A stretch of 64,000 bases of DNA from Streptomyces sp. NBS 14/10 (GTDB taxonomy: Bacteria; Actinomycetota; Actinomycetes; Streptomycetales; Streptomycetaceae), in assembly GCF_002224125.1 (NCBI RefSeq), contig NZ_NCSM01000001.1, positions 129,530 to 193,529 of the forward strand, written 5' to 3'. Position numbers and translations under genes: made by a program. The notes under the pieces were generated by a model that was not told the DNA's origin, did no database searches, and saw only the letters and a program-made list of their open reading frames with translations. Within the stretch, counting starts at the first letter, position 1. Every line of letters begins with the position of its first letter. Shown piece after piece: positions 43,198 through 51,965 of this stretch.

Positions 43198-44619
43198 ATG
43201 GACGGATTTGTGGGGCGCCGAGCCGAACTCGACCTCCTGGACGAACTGTTGGCCCCCGTGCGCACCGGAGGGCGCGGTGGGCGAAGAGGCCGCGCCGTGC
43301 TCATCCGGGGGCGTCGGCGCGTCGGCAAGTCCCGCCTGGTGGAGGAATTCCTGGAGCGGACCGGACTTCCGCACGTCTTCTTCACCGCCGTCGGCGGCTC
43401 CAAGAAGGAAGACCTCACGGGCTTCACCACCGATCTGGCCGCCTCCGCCCTCCCCGAGGCCGCGCGCTTTGCGGACTTCGCCGCCCCCCAGACCTGGGAC
43501 GCCGCCCTGAGCCTGCTCGCCGGCGCGCTGCCCACTGACGCACCGAGCATTGTCGTCCTCGACGAGATGCCTTACCTCGTACGCGAGGACCCCAGCTTCG
43601 AGGGCGCACTACAGAAGGCATTCGACCGGACCCTGTCCAAGCTCCCCGTACTGCTCATCCTCATCGGCTCCGATCTGGCCATGATGGAGCAGCTCAACAC
43701 CTACGGACGGCCCTTCTACCAGCGCGGAACCGAGATGGTCGTCCCCCCGCTCAATCCGGCCGAGGTCGCCGCCATGCTCGACCTGCCCCCGGCCGATGCC
43801 TTCGACGCCTACCTGATCAGCGGCGGACTGCCGCTGATCCTCGAGGAATGGCCACACGGCGCCGGACTGTGGGACTACCTGGAACAGGCCCTGCGCCGCC
43901 CGACCTCGGCCCTGCTCGTCAGCGGCGAGCGCGCTCTGGCCGCCGAGTTCCCCACCGAGGCACAAGCCCGTACCGTGCTCGGCGCCATCGGTCACGGGGA
44001 ACGCACCTTCACCCTGATCGGACGCGCCGCCGGCGACCTCAACCCCGGCTCCGTCAAGCGCTCCCTCGAACTGCTCACCGCGCGCCGCATGGTCGCCGCC
44101 GACACACCGCTGTCCACCCGACCCAGCCGCGAGACCCGCTACCGGATCAACGACCCGTACCTGCGATTCTGGCTCTCCTTCATCGGCCCGGCCATCCCGA
44201 CGATCGAACGCGGCCGCGGCGATCGCGTCCTCGCGACGATCCGCACCAGCTGGACATCCTGGCGGGGCCGCGCCATCGAGCCTGTGATCCGCGACGCCCT
44301 GTGGCGTGTGGCCGACGACCGTCTGCCCGAAGGCACCGACGCCATCGGGGGCTACTGGACCCGCACCAACGACCCCGAAATCGACATCGTCGGAGCCGAC
44401 CGCTCCCCCATCGCCAAGAAGATCACACTCGTCGGTTCGGTCAAGTGGTTGGAGAGCAAGCCCTTCGACTCTCGCGACCTCGCCCGCCTCGTCACCCACC
44501 GCGCCCAACTGCCCGGCGCCGACGACACCACACCCCTGCTCGCCGTGGCCCGCAGCGGCTGCACCGCCGAAGGCATCCCACACCTCACTCCGGATCAACT
44601 CATCAGAGCCTGGACATGA
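43198..44619 (+). CDS. DUF234-type ATPase with C-terminal nuclease-like domain
   Basis: A 473-residue protein. An AAA/STAND-like ATPase (FVGRRAELDLLDELL, Walker A GRRRVGKS at 38-45, Walker B IVVLDEMPYLV) leads to a winged helix and the DUF234 region (YRINDPYLRFWLSF), then a PD-(D/E)XK-like core (WRGRAIEPVIRDALW, DPEIDIVGAD, LVGSVKW). In typical members the third motif is ExKW; here Ser replaces Glu, so nuclease activity is uncertain. ATG 43198 has GGAGG upstream. These ATPases are common in archaea and mobile actinobacterial DNA; role unknown. Confidence 0.85.
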   Translation: MDGFVGRRAELDLLDELLAPVRTGGRGGRRGRAVLIRGRRRVGKSRLVEEFLERTGLPHVFFTAVGGSKKEDLTGFTTDLAASALPEAARFADFAAPQTWDAALSLLAGALPTDAPSIVVLDEMPYLVREDPSFEGALQKAFDRTLSKLPVLLILIGSDLAMMEQLNTYGRPFYQRGTEMVVPPLNPAEVAAMLDLPPADAFDAYLISGGLPLILEEWPHGAGLWDYLEQALRRPTSALLVSGERALAAEFPTEAQARTVLGAIGHGERTFTLIGRAAGDLNPGSVKRSLELLTARRMVAADTPLSTRPSRETRYRINDPYLRFWLSFIGPAIPTIERGRGDRVLATIRTSWTSWRGRAIEPVIRDALWRVADDRLPEGTDAIGGYWTRTNDPEIDIVGADRSPIAKKITLVGSVKWLESKPFDSRDLARLVTHRAQLPGADDTTPLLAVARSGCTAEGIPHLTPDQLIRAWT

Positions 44620-44630
44620 CGCCAAGCAGT

Positions 44631-44662
44631 CCCCGGTCAGGGGCTCTTTCCCCTGACCGGGG
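44631..44662 (+). terminator. Hairpin terminator
   Basis: Perfect 13-base arms (44631-44643, 44650-44662), 6-base loop, 11 bases after the ATPase stop. Confidence 0.85.
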
Positions 44663-44852
44663 CCACCGTGTTGTCCAGGCCGATTCAGGGACCGCGCACG
44701 GCTTGCGCTTCGGATGAAGGAACCGTGCCAGATGCGTGCCAGAACGAACGGGGAGCCATGGTCAACAGCGGTCAGTCCGCCGTCTCGCCCCTGCCCGGCT
44801 GAACGGCTCTTCCCGCAGGTCAAAGCCGATGTCAGGTCGTCCGAGCCGGTGA

Positions 44853-44929
44853 TTCCCAAGCTCAGAGCGCGGGTTCGATTCCCGTCACCCGCTCCACGAC
44901 GAAGGCCCAGGTCAACGACCCGGGCCTTG
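44853..44929 (+). other. att site 4
   Basis: 77-base core with one substitution (GTCAACGACC for GTCAGCGACC). Preceded by the direct repeat GTGCCAGATGCGTGCCAGA at 44725-44743 and followed by a fossil integrase end reading SGTHRARDA-stop on the minus strand. Confidence 0.92.
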
Positions 44930-45085
44930 TTTGTTGTCTAGACCTCTCTAGGCGTCCCGTGCCCGGTGCGTGCCAGATCAGGCGTCGGGCATGCCGACCG
45001 GTCGCCTCGCGTCGGCGTTCACTCCGTAGTGCGCTCGGCTGCGTGATCGGGGCCGCTCACGGACCACATCAGCCATGCTGAAGTC

Positions 45086-45415
45086 ATGAGCAGGTATGCA
45101 GCGGCGAAGCCGTACGTACTGCCGGAGTCCCTCACCGAGTTGGACGGCCCCACGACTGGTAGCGTCACGCTGCCGCGCCACATCGACTGGGGACCGCACT
45201 ACGTCTACGACCTGGCCGACGAAGCAGACTTCCGGCTGATGTACGAGCGCGTCATCCGCGAGGCCCAGACACGCGACGACCTCAACGCGTATCTGAACGC
45301 GACATCGCTGCGGCGGGGGTGGTGGGGCCTGTTCCTTCCCCTCTCGGTCAAGACCGCTTGGGAAGCCCGGTTCCCTGAGCTCCGTGAACCCGGCACGCCG
45401 GCAGCCGCGGCCTAG
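45086..45415 (+). CDS. Small protein of the type found beside AbiEii-like toxins
   Basis: A 109-residue protein (MSRYAAAKPYVLPESLTELD, GSVTLPRHIDWGPHYVYDLA, MYERVIREAQTRDDLNAYLN, ARFPELREPG). From memory, Streptomyces homologues are encoded next to AbiEii nucleotidyltransferase toxins and are annotated as regulators; the toxin gene is missing here. ATG at 45086. The family link is not certain. Confidence 0.65.
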   Translation: MSRYAAAKPYVLPESLTELDGPTTGSVTLPRHIDWGPHYVYDLADEADFRLMYERVIREAQTRDDLNAYLNATSLRRGWWGLFLPLSVKTAWEARFPELREPGTPAAAA

Positions 45416-45638
45416 TGGACGAACTGCACCGTCGGCTGATCCGCCACGGTCCGGACACGCTGAAAACAGTCGCTGGGAAGATCCGAAGGTCGGCGGAGGA
45501 CAGCAGCCGTCAAGGTCGTGGCGGTCAGCAGCCCGCCGAGTGAACCGAAGCGGACGAGCGCATCTCCATGCGCACGAGCAGGACGAACACGTACCGTAGG
45601 GCGCACAGCGGACCTGCCGATCCTTACTGGAGACCGCG

Positions 45639-46040
45639 ATGACCACGCAGCCCGAACATCCGATGCACGACATCGCCGACAGTGATCCGGAAGCCCACCG
45701 CATCGCCCAGCCGGCGAGCACACCTGAGGAGCTGCGCGCTGCTCTTGCGCTGATCGCCCCAGACGCACTGCCGACATTTGACTCCGAGCGCGCCGCGGCA
45801 CTCCGACAGTCCCGAGAGCAGGTGAGCGCGGCACCCATGCGTCGCTTCGTCGGGCAGTGGGCCGTCTACGTCGCCGTCGAGCGCCACCCGGACCGAGCCG
45901 CCCGCCTGCGGGCACTGGAAGCCCGTGCGGCCGAGACCGACGACATCCACGAGGCTCGCGAACTTGCGGCGGAGATCGGCCGCATCCTTGACAAAGCATG
46001 CGCTGAAGCCGGCATCGACCAGGAGCAGGGAGCGGCGTGA
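45639..46040 (+). CDS. DUF6247 family protein (antitoxin-like)
   Basis: A 133-residue helical protein: TPEELRAALALIAPDALPTF, REQVSAAPMRRFVGQWAVYV, RHPDRAARLRALEARAAETD. It is the intact copy of a gene found three times in this window (also 52611 and, broken, 58281). Its stop overlaps the GTG start of the next gene (GTGA). The two-gene, overlapping layout suggests a toxin-antitoxin pair with this as antitoxin; that is inference. Confidence 0.75.
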   Translation: MTTQPEHPMHDIADSDPEAHRIAQPASTPEELRAALALIAPDALPTFDSERAAALRQSREQVSAAPMRRFVGQWAVYVAVERHPDRAARLRALEARAAETDDIHEARELAAEIGRILDKACAEAGIDQEQGAA

Positions 46041-46327
46041 GCGACCGGGACCCATGGCGTTGGGAGTATGACCCGGACGCCGAGCACGTCGTGTCGGGTC
46101 TGCCCCCGCAGGTGGTCGCCGAGGTTGAACGCCTTGCGGGAGAGATGGTTGCACTGGCCGAGGTCGGCGTTGACGTCACGGATCTCGGTCAAGGACCGCG
46201 ACGGGGCGTGCCGGGCGGAGTGCGGCGCATCCCCCTGCTCGTCGACGGCTGGTTCTATGCGCTGCCACTCCCCCGGCTGCGCCTGATCGCGATCACGCGA
46301 GTGATCCCTCCATTCTCCGATCTTTAG
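46037..46327 (+). CDS. Partner of the DUF6247 protein, toxin-like
   Basis: A 96-residue protein from GTG 46037: WRWEYDPDAEHVVSGLPPQV, VAEVERLAGEMVALAEVGVD, GVPGGVRRIPLLVDGWFYAL, LPRLRLIAITRVIPPF. The size and the final strand-rich part resemble RelE/ParE-type toxins, but no active-site residue can be assigned. Translationally coupled to the DUF6247 gene. Confidence 0.7.
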   Translation: MSDRDPWRWEYDPDAEHVVSGLPPQVVAEVERLAGEMVALAEVGVDVTDLGQGPRRGVPGGVRRIPLLVDGWFYALPLPRLRLIAITRVIPPFSDL

Positions 46328-46523
46328 CGGGCGAACAGGTCTCGCTTCGAGGGACTGGACCCCGGCCCGGATTGGTCGGCGGTGTGGCGGGTTCCGCACC
46401 AGATGCGCACCAGATAGAGCGGTAAACAGCGGTCAATGACGGGTACTGCGACGGGCACACCAGCCCGACGTCAGCACTCGTTTACGCAGGTCAGATGCAT
46501 GATCAGCGTCCACCACCCGGTGA

Positions 46524-46600
46524 TTCCCAAGCTCAGAGCGCGGGTTCGATTCCCGTCACCCGCTCCACGACGAAGGCCCAGGTCAACGACCCGGGCCTTG
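46524..46600 (+). other. att site 5
   Basis: 77-base core identical to att 4. Preceded by GCACCAGATGCGCACCAGA at 46396-46414 and AAACAGCGGTCAA. Confidence 0.92.
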
Positions 46601-46689
46601 TTTACGTCTCTGCCTCTTTGAGGCCGTCGTGCCCTCCGCATGCCCCGTCTCGTTTCAGACCGTGCGCCGATACTGCGACCTTGAGGCCA

Positions 46690-47401
46690 TCAGGCGGGGG
46701 CGCCCGGCACGGACCGCTCGACGCCGTGGTCGCAGAGGACATCCGGGAAGCCGACCGCGACGAACGCCTCCGCGTGGGGAGCACTCAGGCGGGTGTGCCC
46801 TGTGGGCGGCGAGCCGACGGGCCGCCTCACGGCAATCACAGCGGTGGTGCCGTACGCATCGGAGCTATGCCCACGCCCCGGGCACGCCGTCCGTCCGCGG
46901 CGGTCACCTCGGTGACGAACGCCCACCGGATAGCCTTGCGGTGGGCCGGTTCCGGCCCCCCGGGCGCAGAGTCGGCCGGTTCCGGGTCCAGCCCGGCGAA
47001 CAGGTCGAACGCCTCCTGAGTGTGGACGCCCTCCACGTGCCTGGCGGGTAGCGGCTGCTGCTGAGACCGAGGCCGACGGCGGGTCCGGGCAGTGCGGCGA
47101 GGGAGAGCGCCTGGGCCTCGTCGGCGCTGAGGCCGGTCAGTCGGGTCCGGTAGCCGCCGAGGGGCTGACAGCCGCCGGCCGAGCCGGCGTCGCCGTACAG
47201 CGGGATGCCGACCGTGTGCAGTGATTCGACGTCCCGGTAGATGGTGCGGACTGACATCTCCGACTCGTCCCCCAGTTGCCGCGCGGTCGGCTTGCCGCGG
47301 GTCTGGAGGAGCAGGAGGAGGGACGCCAACCGGCTTGCGCGGGCGGCAGTATCCGCGTCACCCCCCGACACGTCACGGCCGGCCGTCATCCGGTCAACCA
47401 A
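46690..47401 (-). pseudogene. HTH/WYL-type regulator, decayed
   Basis: The minus strand from about 47389 encodes a DeoR-like helix-turn-helix (LASLLLLLQTRGKPTARQLG, then EMSVRTIYRDVESL) and the start of a WYL-type body (GGCQPLGGYRTRLTGLSADE, AQALSLAALPG). The frame is lost near 47060. A different-frame segment (GVHTQEAFDLFAGLDPEP) near 47036-46840 appears to belong to another gene fused by deletion. No intact product is possible. Confidence 0.6.
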
Positions 47402-47505
47402 GTGTCCCGGGCGGTCCGATATCTGTGGTCGCGAACTGAGAAATCGATGCGACGCGCGATGAAAATTTCTGAGGCAACAAACGGAGCGTAATGATTTACT
47501 ATGCG

Positions 47506-47518
47506 CAGCCGAATGCGC
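47506..47518 (+). promoter_or_regulatory. Leader box shared with the DEAD-box helicase gene
   Basis: CAGCCGAATGCGC, matched in 12 of 13 bases at 48069-48081. It lies at the 5' end of the roughly 200-base cspA leader. Confidence 0.4.
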
Positions 47519-47699
47519 CGTGCTATCGTTGGCCCCCAGTTGCAGTTGTGGTTCCCAGAATCTTCAAGCGCTCACTGGCTTTTCATGCCAATGGGAGTTC
47601 TTTTATGTTTCCGGTCATTTCCGGGCGGGGCAATCATCGCGGCGACGCGGAGTCCGCACAGTGCGGGCTCCGGGCACTGCCCCGAAGGAGATGTGACAC

Positions 47700-47903
47700 A
47701 TGGCTACTGGCACCGTGAAGTGGTTCAACGCGGAAAAGGGTTTCGGCTTCATCGAGCAGGACGGTGGCGGCGCTGACGTGTTCGCCCACTACTCGAACAT
47801 CGCCGCCCAAGGTTTCCGCGAGCTCCTGGAAGGCCAGAAGGTGAGCTTCGACATCGCGCAGGGTCAGAAGGGCCCGATGGCCGAGAACATCGTTCCCGCC
47901 TGA
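47700..47903 (+). CDS. Cold-shock protein, CspA family
   Basis: A 67-residue cold-shock domain protein with RNP1 (KGFGFIEQ) and RNP2 (DVFAHYSNI), an RNA chaperone melting secondary structure at low temperature. GAAGGAGATG precedes the ATG. The gene has a leader of about 200 bases without a gene, as cold-shock genes often do, and is followed by a terminator and a DEAD-box helicase gene. Confidence 0.95.
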   Translation: MATGTVKWFNAEKGFGFIEQDGGGADVFAHYSNIAAQGFRELLEGQKVSFDIAQGQKGPMAENIVPA

Positions 47904-47927
47904 CGCTGACGCGCGCAGTTCGCAGCT

Positions 47928-47954
47928 GGGGCCCGCACCTTGGGTGCGGGCCCC
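47928..47954 (+). terminator. Hairpin terminator
   Basis: Perfect 12-base arms GGGGCCCGCACC / GGTGCGGGCCCC with a 3-base loop, 25 bases after cspA. Confidence 0.85.
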
Positions 47955-48068
47955 GACTCGTTGCGCCGCAGGGCGCGGTCCGTCCATCACGCCACACTCG
48001 ACGCCCCGGCCGCTCCGACCCGGATCGCGCCGCCCGTTTCAGCGCGTCAATCGGTGAGCATTTCCCGC

Positions 48069-48081
48069 CAGCCGAATCCGC
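48069..48081 (+). promoter_or_regulatory. Leader box shared with cspA
   Basis: CAGCCGAATCCGC, matching 47506-47518 except at one base, 94 bases upstream of the helicase start. Confidence 0.4.
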
Positions 48082-48174
48082 TTTCGCATTTGTTTTGGCC
48101 CGTTCTTGCGATTCTCTGTGCTGCTCAATGTCGCAGAAATTCCTTGATGCGTGCCGCTTCGAGGAAGGTTCTGC

Positions 48175-49692
48175 ATGAACCGCACACGTACGAACGACCG
48201 TTTCACCCGTACCCGTACCGGCAGTTCCGGCTCCCGAAAGGGCGGCAGCCGCTGGGGGGCTACGGTCTCCAAGCGCTCCGGTGATCCGAGCCGTTCGCGC
48301 GGTTACGGGGGCGGCCCCGCCGCACCGCAGCGGGAGTTCACCCCGCCAGTAACGATCAGCCCCGCGCTCCCCGCCGTCGAGGCGTTCGCTGACCTCGAGA
48401 TGCCCCGGCAGCTCCTGGCCGCGCTCGCCGCCGAAGGCGTGACCGCACCGTTTCCCATCCAGGCGGCGACCCTGCCGAACTCCCTCGCGGGTCGCGACGT
48501 ACTCGGCCGCGGGCGCACCGGATCCGGCAAGACCCTCGCCTTCGGGCTGGCGCTGCTGGCCCGTACGGCCGGCCGGCGAGCCGAGCCCCGGCAGCCGCTG
48601 GCGCTGGTGCTGGTGCCCACCCGGGAGCTGGCACAGCAGGTCACCGATGCGCTCGCTCCGTACGCCCGCTCCGTGCAGCTGCGGCTGGCCACGGTGGTCG
48701 GTGGGATGTCGATCGGCAAGCAGGCCGGTGCGCTGCGTGGTGGGGCGGAGGTCGTCGTCGCGACGCCGGGCCGGCTGAAGGACCTCATCGAGCGGGGCGA
48801 CTGCCGCCTGAACCAGGTCGGCATCACCGTCCTGGACGAGGCTGACCAGATGACCGACATGGGCTTCATGCCGCAGGTCACAGCGCTGCTGGAGCAGGTG
48901 CGCCCCGAGGGGCAGCGGATGCTGTTCTCAGCCACCTTGGACCGCAACGTCGACCTTCTGGTCCGCCGGTACCTGACCGACCCGGTGGTCCACTCCGTTG
49001 ATCCGTCCGCGGCTGCGGTCACCACGATGGAGCACCACGTGCTCCATGTGCACGGCACGGACAAGCATCAGGTGACAACCGAGATCGCGGCGCGAGAGGG
49101 CCGAGTGATCATGTTCCTGGACACCAAGCATGCCGTCGACCAGCTCACCAGCCACCTGCTGAAGAGCGGTGTACGGGCTGCCGCACTGCACGGTGGAAAG
49201 TCGCAGCCGCAGCGCACCCGGACTCTGGCGCAGTTCAAGACGGGGCATGTGACGGTCCTGGTGGCGACCAATGTCGCGGCACGCGGGATCCATGTCGACA
49301 ACCTCGACCTGGTGGTCAACGTGGACCCGCCCAGTGACCACAAGGACTACCTTCACCGGGGAGGCCGCACGGCCCGCGCCGGCGAGTCCGGTCTCGTCGT
49401 CACCCTGGTGACGCCTGGCCAGCGCCGCGACATGGTCCGTCTCATGTCGGACGCCAGGATCCGCCCTCGGACCACCCAGGTCCGCTCGGGTGAGGCCGAA
49501 CTGAGCCGCATCACCGGCGCGCGAACTCCGTCGGGCATTCCGGTCGTCATCACGACACCGGTGGTCGAGCGCCTCAAGCGCGGCGCCCCCGCCTCTCGCG
49601 GTCGACGCAGCCGTACCGCCAAGGACCGCCGGACCGGCCAGGCGGCACGCCACACGGCTCAGCGGCATTCCGCCCCCGCCGCGGCAGCCTAG
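48175..49692 (+). CDS. DEAD-box RNA helicase
   Basis: A 505-residue ATP-dependent RNA helicase. Arg/Gly/Ser-rich N- and C-terminal tails flank the core with motif I GRGRTGSGKT (111-120), Ia PTRELAQQ, II DEAD (in VLDEADQM), III SAT, and VI HRGGRTARAG. It unwinds structured RNA in the cold together with CspA. ATG at 48175 follows GAGGAAGG. The leader is about 220 bases and shares a 13-base box with cspA. Confidence 0.95.
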   Translation: MNRTRTNDRFTRTRTGSSGSRKGGSRWGATVSKRSGDPSRSRGYGGGPAAPQREFTPPVTISPALPAVEAFADLEMPRQLLAALAAEGVTAPFPIQAATLPNSLAGRDVLGRGRTGSGKTLAFGLALLARTAGRRAEPRQPLALVLVPTRELAQQVTDALAPYARSVQLRLATVVGGMSIGKQAGALRGGAEVVVATPGRLKDLIERGDCRLNQVGITVLDEADQMTDMGFMPQVTALLEQVRPEGQRMLFSATLDRNVDLLVRRYLTDPVVHSVDPSAAAVTTMEHHVLHVHGTDKHQVTTEIAAREGRVIMFLDTKHAVDQLTSHLLKSGVRAAALHGGKSQPQRTRTLAQFKTGHVTVLVATNVAARGIHVDNLDLVVNVDPPSDHKDYLHRGGRTARAGESGLVVTLVTPGQRRDMVRLMSDARIRPRTTQVRSGEAELSRITGARTPSGIPVVITTPVVERLKRGAPASRGRRSRTAKDRRTGQAARHTAQRHSAPAAAA

Positions 49693-49737
49693 AACTTAGT
49701 GGTCAGCACTCTTGCCCATTCCCCCAGGAGGCACCCT

Positions 49738-50136
49738 TTGACGCTGGTTCAGATGACGCCGAGCCCGGCGGATTCCGCCACCAGGACTGTGGTCGACGCC
49801 ATGGATGCGCCCGGCCCGCAGGTCTGGGACGACATGACCGTAGAGGTGGCCTTGTCCGTCATGGCCAGTGCCCGTTCCGGGCACCTGCTCGTCTATGACG
49901 AGGACGGCCGGTGCACGGGCCTGATCGCTCAGGCCCAGCTCACCGTCGTCCGCGACAGCTCCGCATACACGGATCGGGTCCGCCTGCGGGACATTCTCGG
50001 CGACAGCGGACCGTTCACTTCGCCCAGGACCACGATCGCCGAGGCGGAGCGCGCGATGCGGTACGGGCAGCTCGGGGCCTTGCCCGTCGTCGACGAGCAC
50101 GGCTGCGCCGTGGGCGTTCTCGCCCTCTCACGCTGA
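49738..50136 (+). CDS. CBS-domain protein
   Basis: A 132-residue protein with two CBS motifs (MTVEVALSVMASARSGHLLV then DEDGRCTGLI, and TIAEAERAMRYGQLGALPVV then DEHGCAVGVLAL). CBS pairs bind adenine nucleotides. TTG at 49738 is preceded by AGGAGG at good spacing and is the best start; no ATG has a good site. It follows the helicase by 45 bases. Confidence 0.8.
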   Translation: MTLVQMTPSPADSATRTVVDAMDAPGPQVWDDMTVEVALSVMASARSGHLLVYDEDGRCTGLIAQAQLTVVRDSSAYTDRVRLRDILGDSGPFTSPRTTIAEAERAMRYGQLGALPVVDEHGCAVGVLALSR

Positions 50137-50183
50137 TCCGCCTCCCCCGGTCAGACCCTTCTCCCTGTTCCTGTGAGGCACCC

Positions 50184-50492
50184 ATGCGCTGCGTCATCGC
50201 CCGTTTCCCGTTCGACCTGACCAGGAGCGGGGTGCTGGCGTCGATGAAGGACGTCAAGCCCGAGCTCATCACGGGTGAGTCCGTGATCATCGGCCGCCGC
50301 CGATACCCGGTGAAGCAAGTAGGCGAAGTCATCACCCGGCAGGACCGTCGCGACTTCACCGCCGGCGAAGTCACCAGGGCCATGACCCGTCTCGGCTTCA
50401 CGTGCCGCGCCCTCCCCGAAACCTCACCCGCGCGCGGCCTCACTCGGCTTGAGGAAGCGTCGGCTCAGCTCGGCACCCCCGCGCCCTCGTAA
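50184..50492 (+). CDS. SCO5918-family protein
   Basis: A 102-residue protein (MRCVIARFPFDLTRSGVLAS, GESVIIGRRRYPVKQVGEVI, ITRQDRRDFTAGEVTRAMTR). It belongs to a family encoded with DEAD-box helicase and Csp genes in Streptomyces. Function unknown; position suggests a cold-shock or RNA-related role. Confidence 0.8.
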   Translation: MRCVIARFPFDLTRSGVLASMKDVKPELITGESVIIGRRRYPVKQVGEVITRQDRRDFTAGEVTRAMTRLGFTCRALPETSPARGLTRLEEASAQLGTPAPS

Positions 50493-50525
50493 CCGGCGGG
50501 GCAGGCGAAAGCCGAGAGCAGGACA

Positions 50526-50569
50526 GCATTGAGGGCTCGACCGGCGCGCGCCGGTCGAGCCCTCAATGC
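50526..50569. terminator. 44-base perfect palindrome, bidirectional terminator
   Basis: A perfect palindrome with no loop, centred between 50547 and 50548, between the convergent SCO5918-family and GvpU-like genes. It can form an equally strong hairpin on either strand. Confidence 0.8.
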
Positions 50570-50626
50570 GTCAGCGTCCGGTCGGCAAGACAGCGCATCC
50601 CGGGCCGGCCAGGTGTCGGTGACTCA

Positions 50627-50998
50627 TCAGTCGGAGTAGCTGAAGTCGCCAACAGTCCAACTGCTGACGTCCTTGATCGCGACGCGGTACATCCCGCCCG
50701 TCTCGGGGATCCCCATGTTGCCTTGCAGGATCCGGGCGACGTGAAAGTGCAGATACCTGGGCGGCTCGCCGCGGTCAGGCCGGTCCTGCGTCTCGTCGGC
50801 GGTGAAGACGCCGGAGAAGGGGCCAAGGCGGTCCGAGTCCCTCAGGATCTCCGACACACGCTGCCTCCACACGGCTTCGGGAGCCAACCGTCCGGTGATG
50901 ACAGCGCCGCCGGTGACCACGGTCAGGGACATCTGGGTGCTCTGCTCGGACTCCACCATGGCGGCCACGTCAACGAGCAGTTCGTCAGCGTTCGACAT
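50627..50998 (-). CDS. GvpU-like gas vesicle accessory-type protein
   Basis: A 123-residue protein (MSLTVVTGGAVITGRLAPEA, YLHFHVARILQGNMGIPETG, MYRVAIKDVSSWTVGDFSYS). The pattern resembles GvpU accessory proteins; no other gvp genes are in the window, so it may be an orphan. ATG 50998. Confidence 0.6.
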   Translation of the reverse strand: MSNADELLVDVAAMVESEQSTQMSLTVVTGGAVITGRLAPEAVWRQRVSEILRDSDRLGPFSGVFTADETQDRPDRGEPPRYLHFHVARILQGNMGIPETGGMYRVAIKDVSSWTVGDFSYSD

Positions 50999-51178
50999 GA
51001 GAGCCGATTTTATTCATCGATCCGGCCGGCTGTGCCCCACTGGACGCGGCGGCGGACGCGCCGACGCCTCCTGCCGGGGTGCGGCGTCTGAGTCGGCCGG
51101 ATGACCGGGCCATGCCTGCCCGTTACGAACCGCAGGTTATCTCGGGCCCGTGCACACCAAAATCTATGCTCGCCAGAC

Positions 51179-51207
51179 TAGACATTAGGCTGTCGCATCG
51201 TTAGTGT
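51179..51207 (+). promoter_or_regulatory. Promoter of the MerR leader RNA
   Basis: TAGACA (51179-51184), 17 bases, TAGTGT (51202-51207): a good vegetative-type Streptomyces promoter. Predicted start is near 51214, about 410 bases before the MerR start codon. Confidence 0.55.
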
Positions 51208-51213
51208 TTCTCT

Positions 51214-51600
51214 CGTAGACACGGTCAAGCGAGACCCGGCAGACACGAACTGGCGGGTAGCAGCACAGGAAGTTTGCAGGTCGGTGCGGCTTGGAGTTCC
51301 GAAGCCAGGTTGTTCCCAGGAAGGTGACGGGACTGGCAGCCGCACCGGGCAGCACGAAGTGGATGACTCAGCGAAGAACGGAGGAAGCAGACGCCATCAG
51401 GATCGCCCGGGCACGGAGAATCGGCCCGGGTACCACAAGACCCCGGAATGGAAGGTGGTCCACGGTCACGCATCCGCGATCCCCGCGCTGCTGCCCTTCC
51501 CGGGCGGCGTAGCGGCAAACAGAAGGTCGGCACAGCAGTAGGGCCGACAGATGGTGTTGAATTTCCTCCGGGGCCCTGGTGCGTACGGCACCAGGGCCCC
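51214..51600 (+). ncRNA. Candidate structured leader or small RNA upstream of MerR
   Basis: About 390 bases without a convincing gene but with several inverted repeats: a 10-base perfect stem 51282-51291/51338-51347, CCCGGG pairs around 51408-51429, an imperfect stem at about 51486-51514, and a terminator-like hairpin at 51570-51600. This looks like an attenuated leader or a stand-alone RNA. No known RNA family is recognised. Confidence 0.45.
51570..51600 (+). terminator. Terminator-like hairpin ahead of the MerR gene
   Basis: Perfect 13-base arms GGGGCCCTGGTGC / GCACCAGGGCCCC with a 5-base loop, only 26 bases before the MerR start codon. Termination here would separate the leader from the coding region. 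Confidence 0.65.
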
Positions 51601-51626
51601 TCGACGCGTTGCTCAACGAGGTGAGA

Positions 51627-51965
51627 ATGACAGAAGACAATCCGCTCAGTGGTCATCTGGACGACGACGACTACCCCGCCTACACCATGGGACGGGCAGC
51701 CGAGATGCTCGGCACCACCCCCGGCTTTCTCCGCGCAATCGGTGAGGCCCGGCTCATCACCCCGCTCCGCTCTGAGGGCGGGCACCGCCGGTACTCCCGC
51801 TACCAATTGCGCATCGCCGCCCGCGCCCGCGAACTCGTCGACCAGGGCATGCCGGTCGAGGCCGCCTGCCGCATCGTCATCCTCGAGGACCAGCTCGAGG
51901 AAGCTCAGCGCATCAACGCAGAGTTCCGCCGCGCCGCGTCCGAACAGCACGACGACTCCCAATGA
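51627..51965 (+). CDS. MerR-family transcriptional regulator
   Basis: A 112-residue protein: MerR winged helix (YTMGRAAEMLGTTPGFLRAI, RSEGGHRRYSRYQLRIAARA) and a short helical tail. Similar genes accompany csp/DEAD clusters in Streptomyces. ATG 51627 follows CGAGGTGAGA. It lies behind the structured leader and hairpin, so expression may be attenuated. Confidence 0.9.
   Translation: MTEDNPLSGHLDDDDYPAYTMGRAAEMLGTTPGFLRAIGEARLITPLRSEGGHRRYSRYQLRIAARARELVDQGMPVEAACRIVILEDQLEEAQRINAEFRRAASEQHDDSQ

Larger units (their letters stand above)
42969..44852. mobile_element. Island 3: 1.9-kb att-flanked segment with one ATPase gene
   Basis: A single gene between att copies 3 and 4, with an integrase 3' fossil at its left end, arm repeats at 44725-44743 and no mobility genes. 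It looks like an element reduced to its cargo. Confidence 0.7.
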
